Source of the DNA: Candidatus Bathyarchaeota archaeon
GTDB taxonomy: Archaea; Thermoproteota; Bathyarchaeia; Bathyarchaeales; Bathycorpusculaceae
Direction: 5' to 3'
Assembly (NCBI GenBank): GCA_026414485.1
Contig: JAOAIX010000006.1
Coordinates: 1 to 64,000, forward strand
Length of the DNA stretch: 64,000 bases
In this document: in pieces, positions 1 through 8,969 of the stretch
Numbering within the stretch: the first letter of the stretch is position 1
How the letters are laid out: every line of letters begins with the position of its first letter
The notes under the pieces: model-generated
The model's database searches: none
The model's input: only the letters and a program-made list of their open reading frames with translations
Told to the model about the DNA's origin: nothing
Made by a program: the position numbers and the translations under genes

Positions 1-19
1 AGATGTGTATAAGAGACAG
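1..19 (+). other. Nextera/Tn5 mosaic-end adapter remnant
   Basis: The first 19 bases, AGATGTGTATAAGAGACAG, are identical to the Tn5 mosaic end used in Nextera libraries. This is untrimmed library sequence at a contig end. The genomic sequence begins at about base 20, in the middle of a gene. Confidence 0.97.
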
Positions 20-334
20 GTCTAGAGCAAGCCTTGCATTCATGACCAGTCGTTCCATCTTGCGAACTTCAGCTAATTCATTAGCGTAAATGTTAGCGTG
101 AGCTGTGTCATGTTTAGCGTAGGCGTCCACGATCTTAGCGAACAAAGCTTTGTCTTTTTGGCTGAACCGGTCATTAGCTTGATCCAAGCGACTGATTTGC
201 AACTCCAGCTTCTTTATCGCGTAGTCTAAACGTGGCTTTAAGGGCTGCTGTGGTCTTGCGACTTCTCGAATTGTGTCTACAAACGACCTTTCTTCTCTTC
301 TGCTTTCCCATTTCTTAGTGAAGTGTTCCGACAT
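20..334 (-). CDS. cdvB: ESCRT-III/CdvB-family protein, 3' end missing
   Basis: Reading the minus strand from ATG at 334 gives 105 codons without a stop until the adapter. The translation has a short basic, charged N-terminus (MSEHFTKKWESRREER), a proline-containing linker with PLKPRLDYA, then a long amphipathic helical stretch with KKLELQISRLD and ANELAEVRKMERLV. That pattern is typical of Snf7/CdvB (ESCRT-III) proteins of TACK and Asgard archaea, which polymerise on membranes during division and vesicle release. A Shine-Dalgarno-like GGGATGG lies just upstream of the ATG. Only the first helical hairpin is present, because the contig starts here. CdvA and CdvC/Vps4 partners are not visible. 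Family call is from motif recognition, not a search. Confidence 0.82.
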
Positions 335-521
335 GTTACCATCCCTGAGAACTCACATTAGTCCTTTCCATACTTATGCATTATTAACATCCATAAATCA
401 TGCATGTATATACGTTAGCGCATCTAAGGTTCTTTGCGCTGAAAACAATAACTAAACATAACTCATGCGCTATGAACTAATAGACAAAAAAATGATGAAA
501 TACGCGTGACTCTAAAACTAT

Positions 522-1373
522 TTAACCTATACTTCCCGCTAGATAAGCCAATAAACCCACAATAAACAACAGCAGCACAGTATTTTTGATCTTTCGCGCT
601 TTTTCACGAGAATAATCTCTCAGCAACATTATGGCACAAACCACTAACCCTGCATCCGTCACCAACACAAACGGGATAAACCAAATGGAAACCAACCCTA
701 AAACCCAAGGAACTGGCGTTAAAGCTACTGCTAAAACATAAAATCCTGCAGCGGTAAACGCCGCAGTTTTTTCGCCGTAACGTACGGCTAAAGTCTTCAC
801 CTTCCCTGCACGGTCACCTACTACATCTACTATGCCTTTGGTAATTTCTCTACCAGTATTTGACAAAAAAGCCATCAAAGCAAAAAACAACACATTCAAT
901 CCCACTGTATTCACCACAGTGATGCTTCCGTAAATGAAGGGGGTGGCCACGCAAGCACTTACCAAAAAGTTACCTAGTAATCCACTTCGTTTTCCCACAG
1001 TCAGGTAAATAGTGACGATTATCCAAGAAATAACCGCCACAAACAGACACCACAGACTTACTAAGTAGGCTAAAGTAAACCCTACCGCAGATAGCACTGC
1101 CACAAACGCCACTGCCTCTTTTGGACTCACTGCGCCGCTGGGTATAGGTCGGGCCGGCTCGTTGATGGCATCAATAACGCGATCATAGTAATCATTTATA
1201 GCCATAGCAGCTGCACACAAAGTAAACCCTGTGAAAAAACCAAACACTAAACTGAGCCAACTATTGCCTAAAGCTCCAGCTTTGGCAAGAACTGCTCCAA
1301 CACAGACTGCAACCCCCATCATGACGCAGTTCAAGGGGCGCATAAGACGAATAAACCCGCCTAGTTTTCTCAT
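522..1373 (-). CDS. UbiA prenyltransferase, digeranylgeranylglyceryl phosphate synthase
   Basis: Integral membrane prenyltransferase of 283 residues with about eight to nine hydrophobic segments. The first aspartate-rich motif, NDYYDRVIDAINEPARPIPS, is at residues 60-79, and the second, DVVGDRAGKVKT, is near 183-194. These bind Mg-diphosphate. The run NEPARPIPSG after the first motif is characteristic of the archaeal enzyme that adds the second geranylgeranyl chain to GGGP in ether-lipid synthesis. A quinone/heme-type UbiA is less likely but cannot be excluded without a tree. It pairs functionally with the geranylgeranyl reductase at 25888. It stands alone, transcribed away from the DUF454 gene. 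Confidence 0.85.
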   Translation of the reverse strand: MRKLGGFIRLMRPLNCVMMGVAVCVGAVLAKAGALGNSWLSLVFGFFTGFTLCAAAMAINDYYDRVIDAINEPARPIPSGAVSPKEAVAFVAVLSAVGFTLAYLVSLWCLFVAVISWIIVTIYLTVGKRSGLLGNFLVSACVATPFIYGSITVVNTVGLNVLFFALMAFLSNTGREITKGIVDVVGDRAGKVKTLAVRYGEKTAAFTAAGFYVLAVALTPVPWVLGLVSIWFIPFVLVTDAGLVVCAIMLLRDYSREKARKIKNTVLLLFIVGLLAYLAGSIG

Positions 1374-1385
1374 ATCCTCAACCTT

Positions 1386-1526
1386 GTGTCCGTGGCTTTA
1401 AATGTGATTGCGAGTTATAAAAATTCGCTGATCAACACTGTAAAGGGAGCGGTGAATTTCCTATTTGCTATCAAGAACCTGAAAGCAGTGCCGCCCATAG
1501 AAGATAGCGTTTACAAATTCTCCTAA
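1386..1526 (+). CDS. possible small ORF or gene remnant
   Basis: A short open frame from GTG 1386 (or GTG 1392) to TAA 1524-1526 encodes about 44-46 residues. It includes the stretch INTVKGAVNFLFAIKNLK and ends with PPIEDSVYKFS. The composition looks protein-like, and the C-terminal stretch vaguely recalls the N-terminal leader of amidase-signature enzymes, but nothing downstream continues such a gene. It could be a small protein, a decayed 5' end, or chance. There is no clear Shine-Dalgarno. Confidence 0.2.
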   Translation: MSVALNVIASYKNSLINTVKGAVNFLFAIKNLKAVPPIEDSVYKFS

Positions 1527-1601
1527 CGCATCAAAAACTTGGCATAACCGTTAAGCAGAGAGCTTTTAAGAAAGCTTAGTGTCTAAAAATTAGAATATCA
1601 A

Positions 1602-2027
1602 ATGAACAAAAGCGTTTCCACTACGTCATGCAAAGACACAAAAAGGCAACAGCACAGAATAGTTAGGTTATTTTTGATTGTTGTGGGAACAATTTGTCTC
1701 ATAATAGGTGCCATAGGTATGGTTGTTCCACTTTTGCCTACGACGCCTTTTCTGTTGCTAGCTACCGCATGTTACTGCCGAAGCTCCACACGTTTATATA
1801 ATTGGCTTCTTAACAACCGCTGGTTTGGCACCTACATAAAAAACTACCGCGAAGGCAAAGGTATACCATTAAAAACTAAGGTTGTGGCTTTAATCGTACT
1901 TTGGATTGGGATTTTTTATTCAATGTTTTTCGTCGTTAACATGCTTGTAGTGCAACTGGTTTTGCTGGTTATCGCTGTCGCCGTTAGTTTACACATTTTA
2001 AAAGTACCCACCCTCAAGAAAAAATAG
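1602..2027 (+). CDS. DUF454 (YbaN) family inner-membrane protein
   Basis: A 141-residue membrane protein. After a basic N-terminal tail of about 22 residues come a hydrophobic segment with the motif GAIGMVVPLLPTTPFLLLA, a cytosolic stretch with NWLLNNRWFGTYIKNYREGKGI, and a closing hydrophobic pair. The PLLPTTPF and NNRWFG..I.NY..G.GIP motifs define DUF454. The family's function is unknown. The start is ATG 1602, about 200 bp from the divergent prenyltransferase. No operon partner is evident. Confidence 0.85.
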   Translation: MNKSVSTTSCKDTKRQQHRIVRLFLIVVGTICLIIGAIGMVVPLLPTTPFLLLATACYCRSSTRLYNWLLNNRWFGTYIKNYREGKGIPLKTKVVALIVLWIGIFYSMFFVVNMLVVQLVLLVIAVAVSLHILKVPTLKKK

Positions 2028-2109
2028 TATTTCTAGATTTTCACAACGTTTTACCGGTTAAACTTCTTTTTACTTGCTATTGGAAAGTTTATTATGTCCA
2101 AATTAGATA

Positions 2110-3432
2110 GTGATGTCAAGTTTATGGGTGAAGCTTTTGAGTAAAGAATACGCACCATTAGTTGGCGATAATTATACTCCAGAAAAAATTCGCGTAATAA
2201 TTCCCGTTGGTGGAAAAGCTACACGTCTTCTTCCTTTGACAGCTGAAACAAGCAAAGCATGTCTTCGTATGCTCAACAGGCCACTAGTGGAGTTTTCACT
2301 TTTATCCCTTGCAAATCAAGGTATACGCCATTTTATATTTGGTGTGAAGGGCTATACTAATTATCGCGATCTTTATGATTACTTTGAATCTGGCTACGGT
2401 TTTAGTGTGCGCTACAACATCAAGCCACGTATACACATAAAATATCAACCCAACCAAGATGACGTGGGCAGTGCAGATTCCGCGAGAATAAACATGGAAT
2501 ACTACGAAGTTAATAACCTCGTTTTTGCGGTTCAGGGTGACAATATCTTTGACATTAATGTCAAAGACCTAGTACGCTTTCATCGAGAAAAATGTGCCAT
2601 TATGACTATTGTGCTTCGGGAAGTGCAAAGCATAGAAGGGTTAGGTATCGCAGACATCGACAAAAACAACCGCATTCGCTGTTTTGTTGAGAAACCTCTA
2701 GCAAAAGATGCGCCAAGCAACCTTGCTAACACAGGGTTGTATATGATTTCACCTGAAATTAAAAAAGTTTTCAAAGAAAAAGGTGTAAAAGATATAGTTG
2801 AAAACAAGAACCGCTTAGATTTCGGTTACGATTTCATACCTTATTTGACGCAGACAGACCGCCCTGTTTACGGTTATACGTTAAAAGGTAACTGGTTTGA
2901 TGTAGGTACTCCAAAAAATTACTTAGAAGCCATGAAAAACCTACTACACGGCGGCTTTAGCATGCTTACCGACTTCGGCGGTCGTATAAGTCCTGAAGCT
3001 AAGATCTGGGTTCAAGGAGAAAGCAACGACGCTGAAAAACGACGCCAAGAGATTATTAAGAAAATCAAAGCTGGTAAAATAGATATCGAAGGCGCGGTTC
3101 TCATTGGTAGGCACTGTGAGATAGACGACGGTGTCCGTATAGTGAACTCTTGCATTGACAATTATACACGAATCGGCAAAGGTACAGTCATAGAAAATAG
3201 CGCTGTTATGGATCGTGTAACAATAGAAGAAAACGCTGAGATCCGGGACAGCATAATTGGTAGACACACAAAGATACGATCTACAAATCGAAAGCAAACC
3301 ATTATACGCGAAGTTTCAGTGGTGGCTGACGACGTAACCATAGAGGAGGGCAGCACTTTAACTGCATCCAAAATCTACCCACATCAGCATGTTCGTGGAG
3401 ACTTTAACCAGCAAACCTTGATGTCAAACTGA
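2110..3432 (+). CDS. sugar-phosphate nucleotidyltransferase with left-handed beta-helix domain
   Basis: The 440-residue protein has an N-terminal NTP_transferase domain. It begins with the nucleotide-binding loop IPVGGKATRLLPLTAETSKA (about residues 31-50) and carries QGDN as the metal-binding aspartate region, then EKP and GNWFDVGTP motifs. The C-terminal 150 residues contain hexapeptide-like repeats (IGRHCEIDDGVRIVNSCI and following), a left-handed beta helix. This architecture matches archaeal glucose-1-phosphate thymidylyl/uridylyl- or mannose-1-phosphate guanylyltransferases; the exact sugar and nucleotide cannot be read. The start could be GTG 2110 or ATG 2113. It could supply activated sugars to the glycosyltransferases at 11739-20756. 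Confidence 0.85.
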   Translation: MMSSLWVKLLSKEYAPLVGDNYTPEKIRVIIPVGGKATRLLPLTAETSKACLRMLNRPLVEFSLLSLANQGIRHFIFGVKGYTNYRDLYDYFESGYGFSVRYNIKPRIHIKYQPNQDDVGSADSARINMEYYEVNNLVFAVQGDNIFDINVKDLVRFHREKCAIMTIVLREVQSIEGLGIADIDKNNRIRCFVEKPLAKDAPSNLANTGLYMISPEIKKVFKEKGVKDIVENKNRLDFGYDFIPYLTQTDRPVYGYTLKGNWFDVGTPKNYLEAMKNLLHGGFSMLTDFGGRISPEAKIWVQGESNDAEKRRQEIIKKIKAGKIDIEGAVLIGRHCEIDDGVRIVNSCIDNYTRIGKGTVIENSAVMDRVTIEENAEIRDSIIGRHTKIRSTNRKQTIIREVSVVADDVTIEEGSTLTASKIYPHQHVRGDFNQQTLMSN

Positions 3433-3437
3433 ATCTG

Positions 3438-3995
3438 TTAGGCTTTAAACCACTTAAAAATTAAATAATTTACTTCCCTTTTACTTAACTCCGGCACAGC
3501 TATGATGAAGCGTTTCCGCACAGTTGTTGCTAGCCTTCCTGCTTTGACGATTTCTGTGGCAGAGATGTCCGAGTTTGCAGTTTTCACTGAAACCATGTAG
3601 GGTGCATGTTCTACTCCTGGACCATATTTGTAAACCGCAAAGTCGCAACCAAATTTTATGCCTGGTGTTACTATCAAACCATTTTCGCGTAGGTCTTTGT
3701 AGACCACATATTTTTCTTCAAATTCTTCATAAAGTTGTTTAGCTTTACTCCGTAGTTTGGTTAAGGTGACCTTCGTTTTTTCTGGGTTCTCAAAAACCGA
3801 TATTGTACCTTTTTCTGTGAGGTAGACCCCCTCCATTAAATCTAAAATTAATGGAACACTGAACTCTGGAATTTTAGGTTTTGAGATGCCGATTGGTTTG
3901 CCGTAATAGCCCATCTTGTATAGTTCAGATCCTTCTTTTGGATCCCACACTACTAAGAAATTTTCAATCAGCTCTACATTTATTTTTTTAAGCAT
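3438..3995 (-). CDS. endA: tRNA-splicing endonuclease, homotetrameric type
   Basis: A 185-residue protein of the size of alpha4-type archaeal EndA, which cleaves bulge-helix-bulge motifs in intron-containing tRNAs. The C-terminal catalytic domain carries the expected triad: Tyr in FAVYKYGPG, His in EHAPYMV, and Lys in TTVRKRFI. The N-terminal domain includes GYYGKP and the LxLxEGVYL segment common to the family. It is the last gene of a minus-strand run downstream of glyS and the DUF47 gene, 21 bp from the latter, so probably co-transcribed. Confidence 0.9.
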   Translation of the reverse strand: MLKKINVELIENFLVVWDPKEGSELYKMGYYGKPIGISKPKIPEFSVPLILDLMEGVYLTEKGTISVFENPEKTKVTLTKLRSKAKQLYEEFEEKYVVYKDLRENGLIVTPGIKFGCDFAVYKYGPGVEHAPYMVSVKTANSDISATEIVKAGRLATTVRKRFIIAVPELSKREVNYLIFKWFKA

Positions 3996-4016
3996 TGGGA
4001 GTTTTTCGCCTTTTCT

Positions 4017-4676
4017 TTACATGACAAAGGAAATTACCCTAGCAGCGTCTGCTGCATCTTCGGCTTTGTCTGCTGAGTTCTCTAACAGTTGTAGTACATC
4101 TTTCATAATGAAAAGTGCAGGTAAATCTAGTTTACTACTTAGGATTTTTATGGCTAATGAGCGGTAGCGGTCATCTACTACTCTCTCTGCGATTTCAACA
4201 TCTTTAGCTTTTTCTAAGGTTTTTGCAGAGCCGTAGGTAAGAACCATCATGGTTTCGCGGAGTTTAAGCACCGTTTCAAGTACTGCGTCAGCAAGGCCTT
4301 GAAGTTCTTTGCGTATCTCTGCGGGTACCTGCCAGTTGTGTTCCATGAGTTGGACAAGATAAAATGCAATTCCTTCAGAAAAATCTGCAATTTCACTCGT
4401 AAGGTTCGTGAACCTTAAAAAGTCTTCTCGACTTAGGAGGATAGCACCTATTTCAGCTAGTTCTTGAGAGACCATCTGTCTCGCTTTAATAACTTCTTCT
4501 TCTCCTTTCTTGATTTCACTGAAAAGTTTTCTCGCTGCCTCCTTGTCTCCCTTGGCGAAGTGCTCAGTCATCTGGGGAATTTTTCTGGTGACCTCCAGCA
4601 CTTTACGTAAATTATCTTGACAAGCGTTCAATGCTTTACGTTTAACACGCTCTTCAGTTTCAGCTGGAAGTACCAA
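4017..4676 (-). CDS. DUF47/PhoU-like protein
   Basis: A 219-residue, wholly helical protein without hydrophobic segments. It fits the DUF47 family (PhoU-like three-helix bundle repeats), including the motifs EEVIKARQMVSQELAEIG, a central NLTSEIADFSEGIAFYL and the C-terminal LLENSADKAEDAADAARVI. Family members are often encoded beside PiT phosphate transporters and are thought to regulate phosphate uptake; no transporter is next to this one. The start appears to be TTG 4676, with GGATGTG upstream. It lies between glyS and endA on the same strand. Confidence 0.82.
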   Translation of the reverse strand: MVLPAETEERVKRKALNACQDNLRKVLEVTRKIPQMTEHFAKGDKEAARKLFSEIKKGEEEVIKARQMVSQELAEIGAILLSREDFLRFTNLTSEIADFSEGIAFYLVQLMEHNWQVPAEIRKELQGLADAVLETVLKLRETMMVLTYGSAKTLEKAKDVEIAERVVDDRYRSLAIKILSSKLDLPALFIMKDVLQLLENSADKAEDAADAARVISFVM

Positions 4677-4754
4677 CTATTTCACATCCATATTCAACGC
4701 TGTTTTCAATGATACCATGTAATATGCAGCTAAATTAAAAGCTAACCCTTAATT

Positions 4755-6509
4755 TTACACCAATTTACCGAGGTTCTCGAAGTTAATTTTTCCCTGAAAG
4801 TAAAGATGCATAAGTTGTGGCAAATCTTTAATTGGGCTTCTTACCTGTCGCCAGCTATCTCGGTCACGTATAGTTACGGTTTCGTCTCTAAGGGTGTCGT
4901 AATCCACGGTTATACCCAACGGTATACCTGCCTCGTCAGCTCTGGCGTACCGTCTACCTATGGAGCCTGTTTCATCATACTCCACGGTGAACCCTTCTCT
5001 AGTTAGCCTCTTCTGGAGTTCCAATGCCTTTGTATCTAACCCATCTTTGCTCATGAGCGGGTACACGCCAATTTGCGTGGGTGCGATGCAAGGGGGGAAC
5101 TTCATAACTACGCGATCATCTTTAATGCTGTAAGCATACTCTAACGCAACATAGAAAAGCCTGTCTGAACCAAAACTGGGTTCTACCACATGTGGAATAA
5201 ACCGTTTTCCTCTTTCCACAATTTTCTGACTGCAAATTTCTACATGCTCTGGCAAGATTTTATAGTTGCCTGCCATATAGTAACCATGCTTTTCGAAAGC
5301 GACCCTGATTATTTGTGGGTCTACTTTTGAGATTAGTTCTCCAACTTTGGCGGATTCTTTTTTGAAAACAGGCCCCAATTTTGCCATCAGAGGCTTTACT
5401 ATGACTTGCTCTGTTTCAACAGGAGTATCATATTCTTTGAAAACTCGCATATCTGCACCGCTGGCTTTCATGTGGCTACTTAAGTCGTAATCTGTGCGGT
5501 AGGCGTGACCTGAAACTTCTGTCCAACCATATCTGTCAAGGAGAACTTCTTGGTCAAAACTTTGACTTGAGTAATGTGCTTTTTCCCATGGAAGCTTCTC
5601 TATGAACCGTTGCTTTTCCTCTGGTACACCAATTTCAACTAGAAGTCTCTTTGCCATAGCCATAAAGAAAGCTTGCCACTCGGAACGTACTATTTTTCTG
5701 TCGAGTGCTTCATGTACAGTTACTTTAATTGTTTCTTCAGAATTTTTCAGTCTAGTTTCACCTAGCAGAATAGGTAAAACTTCGTTTTCTACATCCTTAA
5801 GAAGGTGGCAACAGGGTTTTTCAGGGTCAAAAAAGAATTCTAAATCGCAGATTGTGAACTCTCGTAGCCTAATTAAGCCTTGGCGAGGCGAAATTTCGTT
5901 TCTCAGTGCGTGACCGATTTGTATTACGCCGAATGGTAACTTCTCCCGTGCAACCGCGAAGAGACGGTTAAACTCTACAAATATGCCTTGGGCTGCTTCA
6001 GGTCTGCCATAGCCTGTTGCACCAGCGTACGGTCCAATTGTTGTTACAAACATTGTGAGGAACTGTTGAGGCGGATTGAAGTTTCCACCGCAATCAGGAC
6101 ATCTTATACCGTTTTCATCTATGGCAAATTTTATTTCATCTAGGCTCATTTTCTCTGCTGTAGCAGAAGAAATTTTCGCGTGTTCTTCCAACAGATGATC
6201 TGCACGGAAACGTTTGTTACACTTTATGCACTCCACCATTGGTTCCTTGAAGTTGGCTACGTGCCCTGACGCTTCAAATACTTTGCCAGGCGTGATTACA
6301 GAGGATTCCATTTCTAGAATCCCAACTTGCTTGACGAATATATCTCTGAGCTTGTTTTCGATGTTTTGTTTTAGTCGTGTACCCAGAGGACCATAAGCAA
6401 CAAAGCCGCCTGCGCCACCGTAAATTTCGTAGCTGTTCCAGAAGAAGCCTCGACGGCGTGCTATCTCATTTATGGCGGTGAACTTGCCGAGTTTTGATGT
6501 TTCTTCCAT
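4755..6509 (-). CDS. glyS: glycyl-tRNA synthetase, archaeal/eukaryal alpha2 type
   Basis: A class II synthetase of 584 residues charging tRNA-Gly. Motif 1 includes FWNSYEIYGGAGGFVAYGPL near residues 23-42. An inserted zinc ribbon has CIKCNKRF and CPDCGGNF pairs at about 96-143. Motif 2 is RNEISPRQGLIRLREFTICD, and motif 3 lies in EPSFGSDRLFYVALE. The C-terminal anticodon-binding domain contains PPCIAPTQIGVYPL. The length is normal for the family. It leads a minus-strand run with the DUF47 gene (78 bp downstream) and endA, and its promoter must lie in the 172-bp divergent gap shared with ino1. Confidence 0.97.
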   Translation of the reverse strand: MEETSKLGKFTAINEIARRRGFFWNSYEIYGGAGGFVAYGPLGTRLKQNIENKLRDIFVKQVGILEMESSVITPGKVFEASGHVANFKEPMVECIKCNKRFRADHLLEEHAKISSATAEKMSLDEIKFAIDENGIRCPDCGGNFNPPQQFLTMFVTTIGPYAGATGYGRPEAAQGIFVEFNRLFAVAREKLPFGVIQIGHALRNEISPRQGLIRLREFTICDLEFFFDPEKPCCHLLKDVENEVLPILLGETRLKNSEETIKVTVHEALDRKIVRSEWQAFFMAMAKRLLVEIGVPEEKQRFIEKLPWEKAHYSSQSFDQEVLLDRYGWTEVSGHAYRTDYDLSSHMKASGADMRVFKEYDTPVETEQVIVKPLMAKLGPVFKKESAKVGELISKVDPQIIRVAFEKHGYYMAGNYKILPEHVEICSQKIVERGKRFIPHVVEPSFGSDRLFYVALEYAYSIKDDRVVMKFPPCIAPTQIGVYPLMSKDGLDTKALELQKRLTREGFTVEYDETGSIGRRYARADEAGIPLGITVDYDTLRDETVTIRDRDSWRQVRSPIKDLPQLMHLYFQGKINFENLGKLV

Positions 6510-6645
6510 ATTTTATTCGAACCCTTTTTTTAGCTTACTGCTGCTTAGAAATTAAAGGTTGCTAGTAACCTCAACTGTTTTTTGTTGATTGCTTATTCCA
6601 TATTTTGTCTGTTAGTTTTTTGTATAGCTGACTGGCAGATTACCC

Positions 6646-6652
6646 TTTTATA
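6646..6652 (+). promoter_or_regulatory. box A (TATA) for inositol-1-phosphate synthase
   Basis: TTTTATA in a T-rich stretch lies about 36-40 bp upstream of the candidate GTG starts at 6682 and 6691. This places transcription start close to the coding sequence and predicts a very short leader. Confidence 0.5.
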
Positions 6653-6681
6653 CGTCAATTGTAAATAAATGCCCATACAAG

Positions 6682-7752
6682 GTGGCTATTGTGCCAAAGA
6701 CAAAAATTGCATTAATCGGTGTAGGAAACTGTGCTTCAGCTTTAGTCCAAGGACTCCAGTTTTACAGCAAAATCGAAAAAGAAAATGACTACGTTGGTTT
6801 ACGTTATCCCAGCTTGGGCGGTTTAACTCCCAAAGATTTGCAGATTGTTGCGGCCTTCGATATAGCTGAACACAAGGTTGGCAAAGATCTCTCAGAGGCA
6901 ATATTTGCCAAACCGAATAACGCTCCAAAAGTTGTTAAGGTACCCAAAACAGGAGTGATTGTGCAGAAGGGTCCTTTGCTGGATGGTGTGGGCGAGTCTA
7001 CTAGGCATCTAATTCAATTCAGCACGGCAAAGGAAGTTGATGTTGCTTCTGTTCTAAAGAAATCTGATGCGGAAATCGTAGTTAATTTGCTTCCCAGCGG
7101 GGCAACTAAGGCATCTGAATGGTACGCTGAGCAAGCTTTAACAGCTGAATGTGGGTTTGTGAATGCAACACCTACGTTTATAGCGAGCAATCCAGCGTGG
7201 ATGAAAAAGTTTACTGAAAAAGGTTTGCCGTTAGTTGGTGACGACCTTGTGGATCAGATTGGTTCAACAGCATTGCACAAAACATTGCTGCAGTTGCTTT
7301 CTAAGAGTGGCGCGAAAATTACTGAAACTTACCAACTAGACGTTGGTGGCGGTGCCGAGTCACTTGACACAATGGACAGAACGCGTGATGCAAAACGTGC
7401 TATAAAAACTCAGTCTGTAGCTTCGTCGCTGCCATATAAGGCTGAAGTGGTAGCCGGTTCCACTGATTATGTGGATTTTCTGCAGAACAAACGTGACAGC
7501 TATTTCTGGATAAGCGGTGTCTACTTTTGCAATGCACCTCTACGAATTGACCTCAAATTTTCCACCATAGATGCTCCTAATGCTGGTTCGGTGCTATTTG
7601 ATGTGTTACGTGCCATGAAATTAGCTTTAAACAGAAAGCACAAAGGTGCTGTAGAACCTTTATGTGCGTACGGCTTTAAGCATCCACCTAAAATGATGCC
7701 CCTCGAGGCTGCTGAAGAAGCTTTCAAAAAATTCGTGGATGAAAATTCTTAA
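6682..7752 (+). CDS. ino1: myo-inositol-1-phosphate synthase
   Basis: Converts glucose-6-phosphate to inositol-1-phosphate, the precursor of archaeal inositol phospholipids. The 356-residue sequence begins with a Rossmann loop, ALIGVGNCASALVQG, and has the family stretches VVNLLPSGATKASEWYAEQA, DDLVDQIGSTALHKTLLQLL, YQLDVGGGAESLDTMDR and KREIKTQ-like lysines. It ends with SVLFDVLRAMKLALNRKHKGAV. This is the compact archaeal/actinobacterial type. The start is GTG 6682 or GTG 6691; the latter has AAGGTGG five bases upstream. It is divergent from glyS and convergent with the following isomerase (5 bp between stops). Confidence 0.93.
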   Translation: MAIVPKTKIALIGVGNCASALVQGLQFYSKIEKENDYVGLRYPSLGGLTPKDLQIVAAFDIAEHKVGKDLSEAIFAKPNNAPKVVKVPKTGVIVQKGPLLDGVGESTRHLIQFSTAKEVDVASVLKKSDAEIVVNLLPSGATKASEWYAEQALTAECGFVNATPTFIASNPAWMKKFTEKGLPLVGDDLVDQIGSTALHKTLLQLLSKSGAKITETYQLDVGGGAESLDTMDRTRDAKRAIKTQSVASSLPYKAEVVAGSTDYVDFLQNKRDSYFWISGVYFCNAPLRIDLKFSTIDAPNAGSVLFDVLRAMKLALNRKHKGAVEPLCAYGFKHPPKMMPLEAAEEAFKKFVDENS

Positions 7753-7757
7753 TAACA

Positions 7758-8879
7758 TTAATTCGCGGCAAGTTTCTCTAGTTCACGAATTGTTTTCTCT
7801 TTTATTTTAGTACTTGATAGGTTCTCTTTTAAAATGTTAATCGACTTAACAGGCGTGGGGTCTATTTGGCGTAGCAGAGCCAAATACACACTAACAAAGT
7901 CACCCACCAAAGTTGTCGTCAATATTTTTGTGAGGTTATTTTTGCCCTGTGCCCAAACCTCGAACATCTTCAAAAGTGTGGAGCGGACAATGTTTTTGGT
8001 GTTTTCAATTCTGTTACGGATTTCCAAAGATTCATCTTTGTCCCTTATAAACACTACAGCATAGCCCTTGGAGAGAGTTGTAGGTTCTTCCCACCCTACA
8101 ATTTCGTTATGATTTAGTTCGCTAAAAACTTCCCATTTGGCTGGGATCTTCGAGTTTTCGTTAAACTGTTGTTTCCATCTCATTGAGACGCCTCTGTAAA
8201 TGCCAAAGCCATACACAACAGGTGCAGTTCTACTGAGATTTAGTGCAAGATTTTTAGTGAAGTTTTCTTTCAATGTTTTTTGAGGCTTATTTTCTTCACT
8301 TATTTTTTCTACCATTTCAATTGCTTCTGCAAGTTCCGCAGAAACACAAGGAACTACACAAAGTTTTTCTGTAAGCTTGAGGAGAGGCACAAAAAGATGA
8401 GGTAAAGCAGCACGAGGAGGCATCCCTGCTGGAACCTGAAGGTAAGGAATACTTAGGTTTTGAGCGAATTTAATCAAGTTACCCCCTGAGCTTATGCAGT
8501 AAACCATGCACTTACGCTTTATCGCGTCGAGAAAGGCGCTAAGCGTTTCTTCAGTGTCACCAGAATAACTCACTGTAATTACCAGAGTTTTTTCGTTTGC
8601 GTAAGCAGGTAATCTATAGTCTTTGCTGACTTCTATGGGAAGTGAAGCTTTGTCTTTAGTGTAGTCTTTTAGAAGTTCCCCACCAATTCCAGAACCACCC
8701 ATACCCGCCACAATTATACTCTCAGGCATTGAGTAGTTAACCTTAATTTTTTCTGAGTTTTTCACTGATTCTTTGTAATGCTGAGCAGCATTTACGCAAA
8801 ACTGAAGCATATTATGTCTATCGATTTTACTTAATGCATCAAGACTGTCCAAATTGTTTTTCGTCAATTGCTTCTCCAA
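7758..8879 (-). CDS. bifunctional phosphoglucose/phosphomannose isomerase
   Basis: A 373-residue protein of the archaeal PGI/PMI family, which interconverts glucose-6-P or mannose-6-P with fructose-6-P. A SIS domain starts with IIVAGMGGSGIGGELLKDY (about residues 55-73), followed by VITVSYSGDTEETLSAF and ISSGG. The second half carries the conserved ELNHNEIVGWE segment holding the catalytic histidine, and ends with a cysteine-poor helical tail. The start is TTG 8879. The product links glycolytic sugars to the nucleotide-sugar and inositol genes nearby. Confidence 0.92.
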   Translation of the reverse strand: MEKQLTKNNLDSLDALSKIDRHNMLQFCVNAAQHYKESVKNSEKIKVNYSMPESIIVAGMGGSGIGGELLKDYTKDKASLPIEVSKDYRLPAYANEKTLVITVSYSGDTEETLSAFLDAIKRKCMVYCISSGGNLIKFAQNLSIPYLQVPAGMPPRAALPHLFVPLLKLTEKLCVVPCVSAELAEAIEMVEKISEENKPQKTLKENFTKNLALNLSRTAPVVYGFGIYRGVSMRWKQQFNENSKIPAKWEVFSELNHNEIVGWEEPTTLSKGYAVVFIRDKDESLEIRNRIENTKNIVRSTLLKMFEVWAQGKNNLTKILTTTLVGDFVSVYLALLRQIDPTPVKSINILKENLSSTKIKEKTIRELEKLAAN

Positions 8880-8947
8880 ATCATAGTTGTATGCACGTTT
8901 ATATTTGATTTTTCACTCTTTATCTGGCGCAGAAGCACTTCAGCAGC

Positions 8948-8957
8948 TATATTTAAA
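8948..8957 (+). promoter_or_regulatory. box A for SPOUT methyltransferase gene
   Basis: TATATTTAAA lies about 13-22 bp upstream of ATG 8970, so the transcript would start at or near the ATG (a leaderless arrangement). It sits in the 90-bp divergent gap with the isomerase. Confidence 0.5.
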
Positions 8958-8969
8958 TGAGGATACACA

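Noticed and set aside
481-521. ATGATGA resembling box C of a C/D sRNA
   Set aside because: No box D or internal C'/D' pair lies at the right distance.
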